Below, piece after piece: positions 44,303 to 53,746 of a stretch of 64,000 nt of DNA. This stretch comes from Xenorhabdus beddingii (GTDB lineage Bacteria; Pseudomonadota; Gammaproteobacteria; Enterobacterales; Enterobacteriaceae). Within the stretch, counting starts at the first letter, position 1. Every line of letters starts with the position of its first letter. The stretch is from NCBI RefSeq assembly GCF_002127545.1, contig NZ_MUBK01000008.1, positions 46,538 to 110,537 on the forward strand. The letters run 5' to 3'. The notes beneath the pieces are model-generated. The model made no database searches and was not told where the DNA came from. It worked only from the letters and a program-made list of their open reading frames with translations. The translations under genes were made by a program, and so were the position numbers.

Positions 44303-44554
44303 TCGATGAAAAAGAGTTAAATTATTTTATTTATTAAAGCCTAATCTCAACACCAACAATAATTCAATTAACACGTTATACATTAAAGAATATAAATAAA
44401 CCTTCATAATAGTGACACCCTGAAATTCCGAACATTCCTTATTCCCTGCACTGCGGGGAGCAAGGAAATACCCTACCATTTTGAAATTTTATTTATAGCC
44501 ATAAATTTTAATAAAAAAACAACATTAAAAATTATTTAATCAAAAGAGAAATAT

Positions 44555-46066
44555 ATGAAAAATAAAATAACACCATTTTGTTGGTATATCTTTTATATAT
44601 TAACAATACTTTCTTCATTATCTGCTCAAGCAACAGATTACTACATCGCTTGCTCTGGCAATAGCGCCTCCGGCAACGGTACATCCACTTCACCTTGGAC
44701 AACACTGTCCCAAGCCAATAAAGTTAAATTAAAGGCAGGAGACCACATGCTCTTTGTTAGCGGGCATACTTGTAAAGGCAGTTTCCAGCCAACGGGAGGC
44801 GGCAGTGAGAAATCGCCTGTGATCATTGGTAAAACAGGTAAAGGCACCACGCCAATTATCGACGGTAACGGGGAATCAAATGCAATTTTGCTGGTCAATA
44901 TGTCAAACTTAACATTGCAGGATTTAGAAATCATTAACGCCGCCAAGGCTGGATCAAAACGTAATGGTGTACACGTCAGACTGACTGATTTTGGTAAAAG
45001 CGAAAATATTACGCTGCAAAATCTGACAATCCACCATATCCGTGGCGGTGATTATAAAAATATTGACGGCTCTGCCGGTATTCAAGTTGGGATAGAAGGC
45101 CAAAAAATAGCATCCTATTACGATAATTTAAAAATCCTCAATAATCATATAGAAGATGTCGATCGCTCAGGGATTTATTTTAAGTCCTTATGGGATAAAA
45201 GAAGTCATTCTGTCACTACCCAAAAATGGACACCCAGTACCCGGGTTGTCATTCGCGGTAATACAGTGAAATCAATCGCAGGAGATGGAATCAAAGTTGA
45301 TACCACTCTGGGCGCACTCATTGAATATAATACCTTAGCGGGTTTTCAACTCCGTTCCCATTATAATAATGCCGGGATCTGGACGTTTGATACCCAAGAT
45401 ACGATTGTGCAATTTAATGATGTTTCTGGCGGTGGGAGTTCTGGCGACGGCATGGCATTCGATGCAGACGCTGGCTCTATGAATACCCTTTTCCAATATA
45501 ACTACAGTCACCACAACAAAGGTGGCTTTGTCATGTTGTGCCCCTATACGGGGGTATATTCTGATGGCACGATTGTCCGTTATAACATTAGCTATAACGA
45601 TAAAACACGCGTGTTTCAGATGTGTCACGGGAACACCCATAAAAATAAAATATATAACAACAGCATTTATTATAACGGAACGGATAAGGTGAAATTTCTT
45701 CAGGGGCAAATGCCAACGAATTCAGATCTTGAATGGTCAAATAATATTATTTACAACACAGGTCCGGTGATGGAATTGGATATTCAGAAACAAAAACCTA
45801 ATCTGAATTTTTATAATAATGATTTTGTTGGTGTTGGAAAGCTGCCGAATAATACAGATGGAAGACAACATCCGAATGGGCTATCAGTCGATCCCGCGTT
45901 TATCAGTGTGAGTGAACAAAACATTAACGGATTTAAACTCAGTTCAAAAACGCCTTTGAAGGGTAAAGGTAAAATCATTCAGAACAATGGCGGCAGGGAT
46001 TATTTTAATCACCCGGTATCAACCGATAAAGCCCCCACCATTGGCGCAGATGAAGAAAAACATTGA
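44555..46066 (+). CDS. Secreted right-handed beta-helix protein
   Basis: A 503-residue exported protein. The signal peptide ends near residue 27 (LSSLSAQATDYY). The mature protein is full of repeating beta-helix turns: NGVHVRL, SENITLQNLTIHHI, YDNLKILNNHIEDV, TRVVIRGNTVKSIAGDGI, DTIVQFNDVSGG, GTIVRYNISYND, HKNKIYNNSIYYNGT. This is the parallel beta-helix fold used by polysaccharide lyases and epimerases (PF13229-like). IACSGNSASGNGTSTSPWTTL with ASGNGTxxxPW is the frequent N-terminal cap of such enzymes. Substrate not known, perhaps a host or own polysaccharide. It ends 1 base before an opposite-strand acetyltransferase. Confidence 0.8.
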   Translation: MKNKITPFCWYIFYILTILSSLSAQATDYYIACSGNSASGNGTSTSPWTTLSQANKVKLKAGDHMLFVSGHTCKGSFQPTGGGSEKSPVIIGKTGKGTTPIIDGNGESNAILLVNMSNLTLQDLEIINAAKAGSKRNGVHVRLTDFGKSENITLQNLTIHHIRGGDYKNIDGSAGIQVGIEGQKIASYYDNLKILNNHIEDVDRSGIYFKSLWDKRSHSVTTQKWTPSTRVVIRGNTVKSIAGDGIKVDTTLGALIEYNTLAGFQLRSHYNNAGIWTFDTQDTIVQFNDVSGGGSSGDGMAFDADAGSMNTLFQYNYSHHNKGGFVMLCPYTGVYSDGTIVRYNISYNDKTRVFQMCHGNTHKNKIYNNSIYYNGTDKVKFLQGQMPTNSDLEWSNNIIYNTGPVMELDIQKQKPNLNFYNNDFVGVGKLPNNTDGRQHPNGLSVDPAFISVSEQNINGFKLSSKTPLKGKGKIIQNNGGRDYFNHPVSTDKAPTIGADEEKH

Positions 46067-46067
46067 G

Positions 46068-46532
46068 TTAAATACCCTGAAGATTTGGTCGGACTATTTG
46101 CCAAACAAAGTTTTCTCTATTAACAGGAGAGTAGCCAGATTTTTCATATAACCAAGGTGCCGTTGAAGTCACGAGCATGATTCTTCTTAATTTTTGCATG
46201 ATGGGATGAGATTGGCAGCATATCATTAACCAACTGCCCAATTGTTTTTTCTGGTACTCTTCTAACACATAGACATCACATAAATACCCAAAAGTAGCAA
46301 AGTCTGTCACGAGTCTGGCAAAACCGATTTGAATTTTCTCTTTGTACAATCCAAACGTCAGACTGTTTTCAATCGAAGTTGTTACTGTTTCGAGATCAAT
46401 GCCTTCCGCCCAATGGGAACGTGTAAGAAATTGGTGAATGGCGGTGATATCTAACAGCGATTTATCTGTTGATACACGATAGTTTTCTTTTTGCCAATGG
46501 AAGTGTTTTTCCATATTTTTATTTTTCAACAT
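46068..46532 (-). CDS. GNAT family N-acetyltransferase
   Basis: A 154-residue GNAT protein. GFARLVTDFATFGYLCDVYVLEEYQKKQLGSWLM is the acetyl-CoA binding region, with the strand FGYLCDVYV and the turn EYQKKQLG; MLVTSTAPWLYEKSGY is the usual C-terminal end. Related small GNATs are often annotated as arylamine or YjdJ-like acetyltransferases, but no substrate is inferable. ATG 46532 has GGAG upstream. The leader region at 46529-46556 carries a short direct duplication (CAACATTTATT repeated). Confidence 0.82.
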   Translation of the reverse strand: MLKNKNMEKHFHWQKENYRVSTDKSLLDITAIHQFLTRSHWAEGIDLETVTTSIENSLTFGLYKEKIQIGFARLVTDFATFGYLCDVYVLEEYQKKQLGSWLMICCQSHPIMQKLRRIMLVTSTAPWLYEKSGYSPVNRENFVWQIVRPNLQGI

Positions 46533-46812
46533 TTATTCTCCAACATTTATTTTCCAACACAATGAAATTGAACTTCTTTATTGAAATAAGAAAACAGCAT
46601 TAGGCATGATATCATCGAAGTCAAACCTGCCGCTGACTCCATCTGGATTTAAAGCCAAGCCCCCCCACCGGAGACGATGATCTTCCATTGAAGAAACTGA
46701 TATCGAACGGGAATTATAAAGCGTCTCCCAAGATATCCAAATTTTTACATCACTTCACAGATCTCTGACATAAAAAGACCCCAATGACTCGCATAAAAAT
46801 GCGGCATTCGCA

Positions 46813-46840
46813 TTGAACTCACGGTATCTTATCCCCATCT
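46813..46840 (+). promoter_or_regulatory. Candidate sigma-32 (heat-shock) promoter of prlC
   Basis: TTGAA at 46813-46817 as -35 and CCCCATCT at 46833-46840 as -10, spaced as in sigma-32 promoters (consensus CTTGAAA and CCCCATnT). The prlC (opdA) operon is heat-shock regulated in E. coli and Salmonella, so this fits. The rest of the 380-base gap 46533-46912 shows no coding signal. Confidence 0.65.
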
Positions 46841-46912
46841 ATCGTCAACAACCCACGGGATATAGGGCTGGTTTCAGCATATAGCCTACTACACACATAT
46901 AAGGCGCTCATT

Positions 46913-48955
46913 ATGACTAATCCGTTACTGACACCTTCTGCATTGCCTAAGTTCTCTGCAATTGAACCAAAACATGTCGTGCCTGCTGTGAAAGAGACGT
47001 TAGCCAACTACCGTCAAGTCATTGAGAGAATTTTGTCCGAAAATGCCACTTTTACTTGGGATAATCTGTGCCAGACCATTTCTGAAGAGAAAGATAAACT
47101 TGACCGGGTGTGGTCGCCAGTCAGTCATTTGAATGCCGTCAAGAATAGTCCAGAGCTGCGCGAAGCCTATGAGCAAAGTTTGCCCCTGCTCTCTGAATTC
47201 GATACTTGGCTGGGGCAACACAAAGGATTATATCTGGCCTATAAGTCACTGAAAGACAGTGAGGTTTTCAATCATCTTACCCAGCCACAGCGCAAAGTTG
47301 TTGAAAATACCCTGCGTGATTTTGAATTGACCGGCGTTGGTCTGCCAGAAGAGAAGCAGAAACGTTACGGTGAAATTACGGCCCGTTTATCTGAGCTTGG
47401 CGCGAAATTCGGCAATAATGTGCTGGATGCCACCATGGGATGGACCAAGCTGATTACGGATGAATGCCTGCTGTCAGGTCTGCCTGAAAGCGCCAAAGCC
47501 GCTGCCAAAGCGGCCGCTGAAGACAAGGGGCAGGAAGGATGGTTGCTGACGCTGAATATGCCAAGTTATCTGCCTGTCATGATCTATGCCGATGAGGGTG
47601 AATTGCGTGAGGAGATGTATCACGCCTATACGACCCGTGCTTCCGATCAAGGGCCGGATGCCGGGAAGTGGGATAACAGTGGGATCATGGCCGAAATGCT
47701 CGCGTTACGTCATGAACTCGCCCAATTGCTGGGTTTCAAGAACTATGCTGAAAGCTCTCTTGCCACTAAAATGGCTAAAACACCTCAGCAAGTGCTCGAT
47801 TTCCTGAATGACCTGACCCAACGCGCCCATAAGCAAGGTGAAGAAGAGTTGGACACTCTCACCGATTTCTCCAAATCTCACTACCAAGTTGATGAACTGA
47901 AAGCGTGGGATCTGGCCTATTATGGCGAGAAGCAAAAACAACATCACTTCTCCATTGATGATGAACAATTGCGGCCTTACTTCCCTGAACAACGGGCGTT
48001 GGAAGGGCTGTTTGAAGTCGTTCGCCGCATTTATGGCATCACGGCTAAAGAGCGCCACGATGTGGATACATGGCATCCCGATGTCCGCTTCTTTGAACTG
48101 TATGATGATAAGCAGGTCTTGCGCGGCAGTTTCTATGTGGATCTCTATGCCCGCGAGCATAAACGTGGCGGTGCATGGATGGACAGTTATGTCAGCAGAA
48201 TGCGTCATGCATCAGGCGTACTGCAAGACCCTATCTCTTACCTGACCTGTAACTTCAACAAGCCGGTCGGTGACCAGCCCGCGTTGTTCACTCACGATGA
48301 AGTCATCACGCTGTTCCATGAGTTTGGGCATGGCCTGCATCATATGCTGACCCAAGTTGAAGCGCTGGATGTGGCGGGTATCAATGGCGTACCTTGGGAT
48401 GCGGTAGAGTGCCCAAGCCAGTTTATGGAGAACTGGTGCTGGGAGCCGGAAGCACTGGCGTTTATCTCCGGACATTATCAAACGAATGAACCCCTGCCGC
48501 AGGCAATGCTGGATAATATGCTGGCGGCCAAAAACTATCAGGCGGCAATGAAAATTTTGCGTCAGCTTGAGTTTGGCCTGTTCGATTTCCGCCTGCATGC
48601 GGAATATGATCCCGCCAAGGGAGCACAAATCCTGGAAACGCTGCACTCAGTGAAAAAACAGGTCGCTGTTGTACCATCACCGGATTGGGGACGTTTTCCG
48701 AACGCCTTTAGCCATATCTTTAATGGCGGTTATGCGGCCGGTTATTACAGCTATCTGTGGGCGGATGTTCTGGCTGCCGATGCCTATTCCCGTTTCTCGG
48801 AAGAGGGCATTTTCAACCGCACAACCGGTCAGTCGTTCCTCGACAATATTTTGAGCCGTGGCGGTTCAGAAGATCCCATGACGCTGTTTGTCCGTTTCCG
48901 TGGCCGCGAGCCAAAACTGGATGCGATGCTGCAAAGCTACGGCATCGGTGGATGA
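46913..48955 (+). CDS. prlC: Oligopeptidase A
   Basis: PrlC (OpdA) is a cytoplasmic M3 zinc oligopeptidase that degrades short peptides, including cleaved signal peptides. The 680 residues equal the E. coli length. The zinc motif HEFGH is at residues 469-473 in TLFHEFGHGLHHML, and the downstream Glu is in AVECPSQFMENWCWEPE. YPMFSHIFNGGY-like FPNAFSHIFNGGYAAGYYSYLW is the conserved C-terminal element. Heat-shock control is suggested by the promoter just upstream. rsmJ follows after 6 bases, as in E. coli. Confidence 0.97.
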   Translation: MTNPLLTPSALPKFSAIEPKHVVPAVKETLANYRQVIERILSENATFTWDNLCQTISEEKDKLDRVWSPVSHLNAVKNSPELREAYEQSLPLLSEFDTWLGQHKGLYLAYKSLKDSEVFNHLTQPQRKVVENTLRDFELTGVGLPEEKQKRYGEITARLSELGAKFGNNVLDATMGWTKLITDECLLSGLPESAKAAAKAAAEDKGQEGWLLTLNMPSYLPVMIYADEGELREEMYHAYTTRASDQGPDAGKWDNSGIMAEMLALRHELAQLLGFKNYAESSLATKMAKTPQQVLDFLNDLTQRAHKQGEEELDTLTDFSKSHYQVDELKAWDLAYYGEKQKQHHFSIDDEQLRPYFPEQRALEGLFEVVRRIYGITAKERHDVDTWHPDVRFFELYDDKQVLRGSFYVDLYAREHKRGGAWMDSYVSRMRHASGVLQDPISYLTCNFNKPVGDQPALFTHDEVITLFHEFGHGLHHMLTQVEALDVAGINGVPWDAVECPSQFMENWCWEPEALAFISGHYQTNEPLPQAMLDNMLAAKNYQAAMKILRQLEFGLFDFRLHAEYDPAKGAQILETLHSVKKQVAVVPSPDWGRFPNAFSHIFNGGYAAGYYSYLWADVLAADAYSRFSEEGIFNRTTGQSFLDNILSRGGSEDPMTLFVRFRGREPKLDAMLQSYGIGG

Positions 48956-48961
48956 AAACCC

Positions 48962-49705
48962 GTGAAGATTTGTTTGATGTGTGAAGAAGGCGCTGATCGC
49001 AGCGCCTTATCGCTATTGGCTGAACGTTGGGATCTGATCCACGATGAAGATGCCGTTATGGCGCTGGTACTCACTCCCGAACGGCTGGAATTGCGCAAGC
49101 GCGATGAGCCAAAGCTGGGCGGGATTTATGTCGATTTTATTGCCGGGACAATGGCACATCGTCGCCGCTTTGGAGGGGGGCGCGGGGAAGCTGTCGCGAA
49201 AGCCGTCGGCATCAAAAAAGGTTATTTACCTTCCGTTGTGGATGCCACCGCAGGATTGGGTCGCGATGCCTTTGTGCTGGCATCCATTGGTTGTCATGTC
49301 AGAATGCTGGAACGCCACCCCGTGGTGGCTGCATTACTGGATGATGGTCTGCAACGTGGTTATCAGGATGCAGAGATTGGCGGCTGGCTGCAAGAACGAA
49401 TGACCCTGATCCATGCTTCAAGCATTACGGCATTGACGGATATTACCCCTGCGCCGGATGTGGTTTATCTTGATCCCATGTACCCACATAAGCAAAAAAG
49501 CGCGCTGGTCAAAAAAGAGATGCGGGTTTTTCAATCGCTGGTTGGGGCGGATGAGGACGCAGACCATTTGCTTGAACCTGCGTGTGCACTGGCAAAACGC
49601 CGGGTGGTGGTGAAACGGCCGGATTATGCCGAACCCTTGGCGGGTGTTAAGGCATCCGCCGCCATTACCACCAAAAATCACCGTTTTGATATTTATTCTT
49701 GTTGA
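48962..49705 (+). CDS. rsmJ: 16S rRNA (guanine(1516)-N(2))-methyltransferase
   Basis: RsmJ (YhiQ) methylates N2 of G1516 in 16S rRNA. The 247-residue product (E. coli 250) has [32 protein letters not shown], the SAM site [17 protein letters not shown] and the catalytic-site [18 protein letters not shown]. The start is GTG 48962, matching the E. coli N terminus MKICLIDE. It shares the heat-shock operon with prlC. Confidence 0.96.
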   Translation: MKICLMCEEGADRSALSLLAERWDLIHDEDAVMALVLTPERLELRKRDEPKLGGIYVDFIAGTMAHRRRFGGGRGEAVAKAVGIKKGYLPSVVDATAGLGRDAFVLASIGCHVRMLERHPVVAALLDDGLQRGYQDAEIGGWLQERMTLIHASSITALTDITPAPDVVYLDPMYPHKQKSALVKKEMRVFQSLVGADEDADHLLEPACALAKRRVVVKRPDYAEPLAGVKASAAITTKNHRFDIYSC

Positions 49706-49722
49706 CGGCTCCCCGCCGTAAA

Positions 49723-50100
49723 GAGGGTGTCGTAAAAGAGTTGAGGTCATTTTTTTAACGTGTCAGGTTGAGCCTATATCACATTCTTTAGAGCCTGTTA
49801 TTTGTACGAATAACAGGTTAAAAATCCCCCATAATATCAGAACCACTGCTCTTGATAAGTTATAGGCTATCGCATGCAGGGTAAATTCCAGCTTTACCGC
49901 TGACAATCCCTTACGCCGGAAGCGTTCCAGCCCCTGAATTCCCAGCAATGCTGAAAATACCGGTTCGACTATGCTCTTTCGTTGACACAATAGCTGTTTT
50001 GACTCAAGGTTAGCCATATGTAAACGAAGTTCATCCCGCTTTTCATCTTCCAGATAGCATTTTATTCTTCTTCCGCCTTTGCCCTAAATACAAGGGCTTA
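49723..50100 (-). mobile_element. Truncated IS1182/DDE_Tnp_1-type transposase remnant
   Basis: On the minus strand, from about 50094 to 49763, an open frame encodes GGRRIKCYLEDEKRDELRLH and then QRKSIVEPVFSALLGIQGL, RFRRKGLSAVKLEFTLHAIA, YNLSR. This is the C-terminal end of a DDE transposase, with the catalytic Glu in VEPVFS. There is no N-terminal part, so it is dead. GAGGGTGTCGTAAAAG at 49723-49738 has the look of an IS end. A perfect 9-base hairpin stem lies at 49794-49817 inside the frame. Boundaries on the left are approximate. The remnant sits where E. coli has dtpB. Confidence 0.75.
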
Positions 50101-50365
50101 CGGCAGATGTTGCTAAGGTTTTATTATTAATTTTATGTGATTATAAAATAAGTGATAATTCACAATTGAAAACATTTAATCTTGTACTATGCTTTTAATA
50201 TGGCTCAATTATCGTGACATCAATTTTCTGATGTATACCGAGCCAAGATATAGGATAAACCAAGTAACTTAAATAAAAATGATTAATTATTTTCTGACAA
50301 TTGAGAATTAGAAATTATTTTTAAACTAACTCTGTCGATCTATAAAGTTTCGACGAGGGGGAATT
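50101..50365. other. AT-rich gap before the VapA-like gene
   Basis: No coding signal is visible. The promoter of the next gene must lie here; its ribosome site GAGGGGG is at 50354-50360. Confidence 0.4.
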
Positions 50366-50842
50366 ATGAAAAAAACATTACCTGATGAATCACCACGTTT
50401 TTTATCTGATGAACAGAATTTGGAAATTGTCGATATTTTATCTGATATGCTAAAAGGGAAATTAGAACAGCAAACGATTGATAATGCAAGAAAAAAATTA
50501 TTAGAACCTAGACCTACAGAACAATCATTTATTAATTCAGGATTGCTTGTAAGTAGTTTTGTTTTTTACCATAAATATACTTTAAATGTTTCTGGAGGAA
50601 AGGTTTTTCATGGAAAAGGAGGAGGATTATTGTCGCTAGGAAAGGGGGCATATATAGGGCATATATTTACAGATGATTTTGATATACTTTATACATATGG
50701 AAAAAAAGTTACTGTTATTTTAACACCCATTACCTCCGGTGTACAATTTTGGGATGATAATTATAATATAGTGGGGCATTTTGCAGGGGGTGGTGGAGGG
50801 AGTTTAGTCGGTACAGGTGGTGGTCATGGTTATTGGGAATAA
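50366..50842 (+). CDS. VapA/VapB family virulence-associated-like protein
   Basis: A 158-residue protein whose C-terminal 95 residues resemble the VapA/VapB beta-barrel family (PF05526) of Rhodococcus equi, where VapA allows growth in macrophages. Evidence: NSGLLVSSFVFYHKYTLNVSGG, GKGGGLLSLGKGAYIGHIFT, QFWDDNYNIVGHFAGGGGGS and GTGGGHGYW, i.e. eight short strands joined by Gly-rich turns and a terminal Gly-Trp. The first 65 residues are helical and charged, and unlike VapA there is no signal peptide, so export, if any, must be non-Sec. The gene is in AT-rich DNA next to an IS remnant. Family assignment is from pattern memory. Confidence 0.6.
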   Translation: MKKTLPDESPRFLSDEQNLEIVDILSDMLKGKLEQQTIDNARKKLLEPRPTEQSFINSGLLVSSFVFYHKYTLNVSGGKVFHGKGGGLLSLGKGAYIGHIFTDDFDILYTYGKKVTVILTPITSGVQFWDDNYNIVGHFAGGGGGSLVGTGGGHGYWE

Positions 50843-51428
50843 TGCTTTATTTTTCTTTAAAGAAAAATAAAGCATCGATACGGTTCAGTTATATTTTTCA
50901 ATAAAAACGAAAGGGTATTTTTGAGTTTTAATAATCTGAAGAGTGAGGGTGGCCAATCTGCTTTTTTTTCAAAAAACAGTCAAAAAAGGTTGGCCATTCC
51001 CAAAAACAGTATTTTCTGCAATATCTCCCATTTCTTTAGCAAAAATGGCGGTTGACACAGTCTGAATCCAATATTGTACCGGATTCAGACCGGTTAACTT
51101 AATTTTCTATTACTGCATTGTCTAAGCAATGATTGTTTAAAACGAAAATAAAGAGCAGTAACCATTTTTGTTTTTTATATAAAATTGAAATTCTTAATAA
51201 AAAGGATCAGAACAAGCATTATTTATAGTGAAAATCATTTCATTTTTAATGCTAACCAGGTGAATTAATATCATTGAAATTTAAATTAAAAATTTCATAT
51301 TTTGATTAAGCAGAATTCTATCCAAACTGACCGCACTGTTCAGTAATTTCACGGCCTCAAGCCCCACATTCTTATGGGGCTATCCGTATTTCTTATTTCT
51401 TATTTCTTATTTCTTATTTCTTACCGAA
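50843..51428. other. Intergenic region with hairpins and a heptamer repeat
   Basis: This 586-base region between convergent genes shows no coding signal. GGCCAA and TTGGCC flank a T-rich/A-rich segment at about 50951-50997. A hairpin AGCCCCA/TGGGGCT lies at 51360-51381. Five perfect copies of TATTTCT follow at 51387-51421, ending 7 bases before the gdhA stop codon. Confidence 0.6.
51387..51421. repeat. Heptanucleotide simple repeat (5 x TATTTCT)
   Basis: Five exact 7-base units directly downstream of gdhA. The 7-base unit length makes slippage likely; it lies outside the coding sequence. Confidence 0.95.
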
Positions 51429-52772
51429 TTACACAATGCCCTGCGATAACATGGCATCCGCCACTTTGACAAAGCCAGCGATATTCGCGCCCTGTACGTA
51501 GTTGATGTGTTTCCCTTCGCCGCCATATTCCACACAAGATTGATGGATATCGAGCATGATGTGATGCAAGCGAATATCCACTTTCTCCGCTTTCCAACTC
51601 AGGCGCGCTGCGTTCTGTGCCATCTCCAGACCGGAAGTTGCCACGCCGCCTGCATTGGCGGCTTTACCCGGTGCAAACAAAACACCCGCTTTAAGGAAAG
51701 CCTCAGTCGCCGCAATGGTCGCCGGCATGTTGGCACCTTCCGCAACGACTTTTACCCCCTGTTTAATTAATGTCTTCGCGGCTTCCAGATCCAGCTCATT
51801 CTGGGTCGCACAAGGCAAAGCAATATCAACAGGAATTGACCACGGTGCTTGGTCTTTAAGGAAAGTGAGTCCTCGCTCTTTCGCATACTCTTCTACACGG
51901 CCATATCGCTGGTTTTTAATTTCTGCAAGATGAGCCAGTTTTTCTGGTGTAAAACCCGTTTCATCCAGCACTGTACCGCCTGAGTCCGAAGCCGTAACCA
52001 CTTTTGCTCCCAACGCCATACATTTTTCGATGGTATATTGCGCGACGTTTCCCGCACCGGATACAGATACCCGCATACCTTCCAACGCCATGCCGTGGCG
52101 TTTTAACATCTCATGGGTAAAATAAACCAGACCATATCCTGTGGCTTCAGGACGGATCAGACTTCCACCAAATGACAGCCCCTTGCCCGTGAAAACACAG
52201 GCCGTATTGTTGGATAATTTTTTCATCATGCCCGCCATAAAGCCGACTTCACGACTCCCCACGCCAATATCACCGGCTGGCACATCGGTATCAGGCCCCA
52301 AATGACGATAAAGTTCGGTCATTAATGCCTGACAGAATCGCATAATTTCGCCGTGGCTTTTTCCTTTGGGATCGAAATCAGAGCCGCCTTTTCCGCCTCC
52401 CATTGGCAGCGTTGTCAGCGCGTTCTTCAAGGTCTGTTCAAAGCCCAGGAATTTCAGGATAGAAAGGTTCACGGAAGGATGAAAACGCATCCCGCCTTTA
52501 AATGGACCAATGGCAGCACTAAACTGAACCCGCCATGCCCGGTTAACCTGTACTTTTCCTTGATCATCCACCCAGCAGACGCGGAATTGGATAATCCTTT
52601 CCGGTTCGACCAGACGCTCCAACAGCCCCTGCTCACAATATTGCGGGTTTTGCTGAAGAAAAGGCCAGAGAGAGGTCAACACTTCTCGTACTGCCTGTAG
52701 GTATTCTGGTTGATGCGGATTGCGGGATTGAACCGAATCGAGAAATGTGACTAAAGATGATGAAACATTCAT
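51429..52772 (-). CDS. gdhA: NADP-specific glutamate dehydrogenase
   Basis: GdhA makes glutamate from 2-oxoglutarate and ammonia with NADPH. It has 447 residues, the same as E. coli. The substrate site and catalytic Lys are in LPMGGGKGGSDFDPKG; VPAGDIGVGSREVGFM and the nucleotide-binding VSGAGNVAQYTIEK are conserved. The start ATG 52772 is preceded by AGGAAG on the minus strand. In E. coli gdhA is far from uspA; here it sits beside it. Confidence 0.97.
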   Translation of the reverse strand: MNVSSSLVTFLDSVQSRNPHQPEYLQAVREVLTSLWPFLQQNPQYCEQGLLERLVEPERIIQFRVCWVDDQGKVQVNRAWRVQFSAAIGPFKGGMRFHPSVNLSILKFLGFEQTLKNALTTLPMGGGKGGSDFDPKGKSHGEIMRFCQALMTELYRHLGPDTDVPAGDIGVGSREVGFMAGMMKKLSNNTACVFTGKGLSFGGSLIRPEATGYGLVYFTHEMLKRHGMALEGMRVSVSGAGNVAQYTIEKCMALGAKVVTASDSGGTVLDETGFTPEKLAHLAEIKNQRYGRVEEYAKERGLTFLKDQAPWSIPVDIALPCATQNELDLEAAKTLIKQGVKVVAEGANMPATIAATEAFLKAGVLFAPGKAANAGGVATSGLEMAQNAARLSWKAEKVDIRLHHIMLDIHQSCVEYGGEGKHINYVQGANIAGFVKVADAMLSQGIV

Positions 52773-52978
52773 TTAGGGCTTCCTTTGTGTCATTCAGAAG
52801 TGATGACCCCCAGCCATTTTCCATATTATTTTTTGTCGAAAATGTGAGGTAATTACGGTTTGCTTTCTGAATATAGCACTGTTTTACTCTTAAATTTCAA
52901 CAACTATTTTTTGTAGGTTTCTCTAAAAATAACTTTGACAATTTCTAAAGCAGTTTCATCCTCTTTTCTGAGGGCAAA

Positions 52979-53006
52979 AAAATCGCCTGCATGAGCAGGC
53001 GATTTT
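52979..53006. terminator. Bidirectional terminator between gdhA upstream region and uspA
   Basis: AAAATCGCCTGC 52979-52990 and GCAGGCGATTTT 52995-53006 form a perfect 12-base stem with a 4-base ATGA loop, flanked by A- and T-runs. It follows uspA on the minus strand. Confidence 0.88.
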
Positions 53007-53030
53007 ATAGAATAAAATTTCAACCGAAGA

Positions 53031-53462
53031 TTATTCTTCGTCACGCAAAGGCACGATCAACATATCAACATGAACGGTGTTAATAAGCTGGCGAGCTGAA
53101 GACATCAACTTACTCCAAAAATCCTGATGGTGACCACATACCACTAAATCCATATCGTATTGCTTGATGGCATCAACAAGGACTTGCCCTAAGTCACCAC
53201 TGCCACTCAACGTTTCCTGAATAGGGTAACCTGCACTGGCAGACAACTCTTTCAGGGAATTGCGGGTTTCATCCGCGATACGTTCCTGCATATCGCCAAG
53301 ATTAACGTCGATCAGGCCGGTATAAAGATCGGAGTAGTTCACATCAACATGGATCAGGGAAACTTTGGCGTTGTACGGTTTTGCCATTGATACCGCTTTT
53401 TCCACCAAGATCTGACTTTCTGGTGATAAATCAACCGCAACAAGAATATGTTTGTAAGCCAT
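53031..53462 (-). CDS. uspA: Universal stress protein A
   Basis: UspA accumulates in stationary phase and under many stresses. This 143-residue homologue (E. coli 144) starts [16 protein letters not shown] and has [30 protein letters not shown] and the end DMLIVPL. ATG 53462 is chosen with GGAAGGAG before it. It is divergent from uspB, as in E. coli. Confidence 0.96.
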   Translation of the reverse strand: MAYKHILVAVDLSPESQILVEKAVSMAKPYNAKVSLIHVDVNYSDLYTGLIDVNLGDMQERIADETRNSLKELSASAGYPIQETLSGSGDLGQVLVDAIKQYDMDLVVCGHHQDFWSKLMSSARQLINTVHVDMLIVPLRDEE

Positions 53463-53746
53463 AAGAGCTCCTTCCATAACGTCGATTAAATGGATTGACA
53501 GCACTGAATGCCATGGTTCGATGTTTATACTATAACTGCTCGATACACCTTTCGAGTGTTGTTTTGATCACAACTTATTGTTTTTCTTTCTTACCTGAAT
53601 CAATTTCCCTATTTTCAGTGATTCTTCAATACACTGGACACTGTATTTTTTTCTAAAATTTAATATAGTTATTATTCACATTAAAGTCTTTTCGGTTGAT
53701 TTCTTCTTTCTGGCAGCACTTGCTACCGCGATAAATAGGAGGAAGT

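Noticed and set aside
49763..50017. An intact 84-residue gene
   Set aside because: The frame continues upstream into transposase sequence and has only the C-terminal part of a DDE enzyme; it is an IS remnant.
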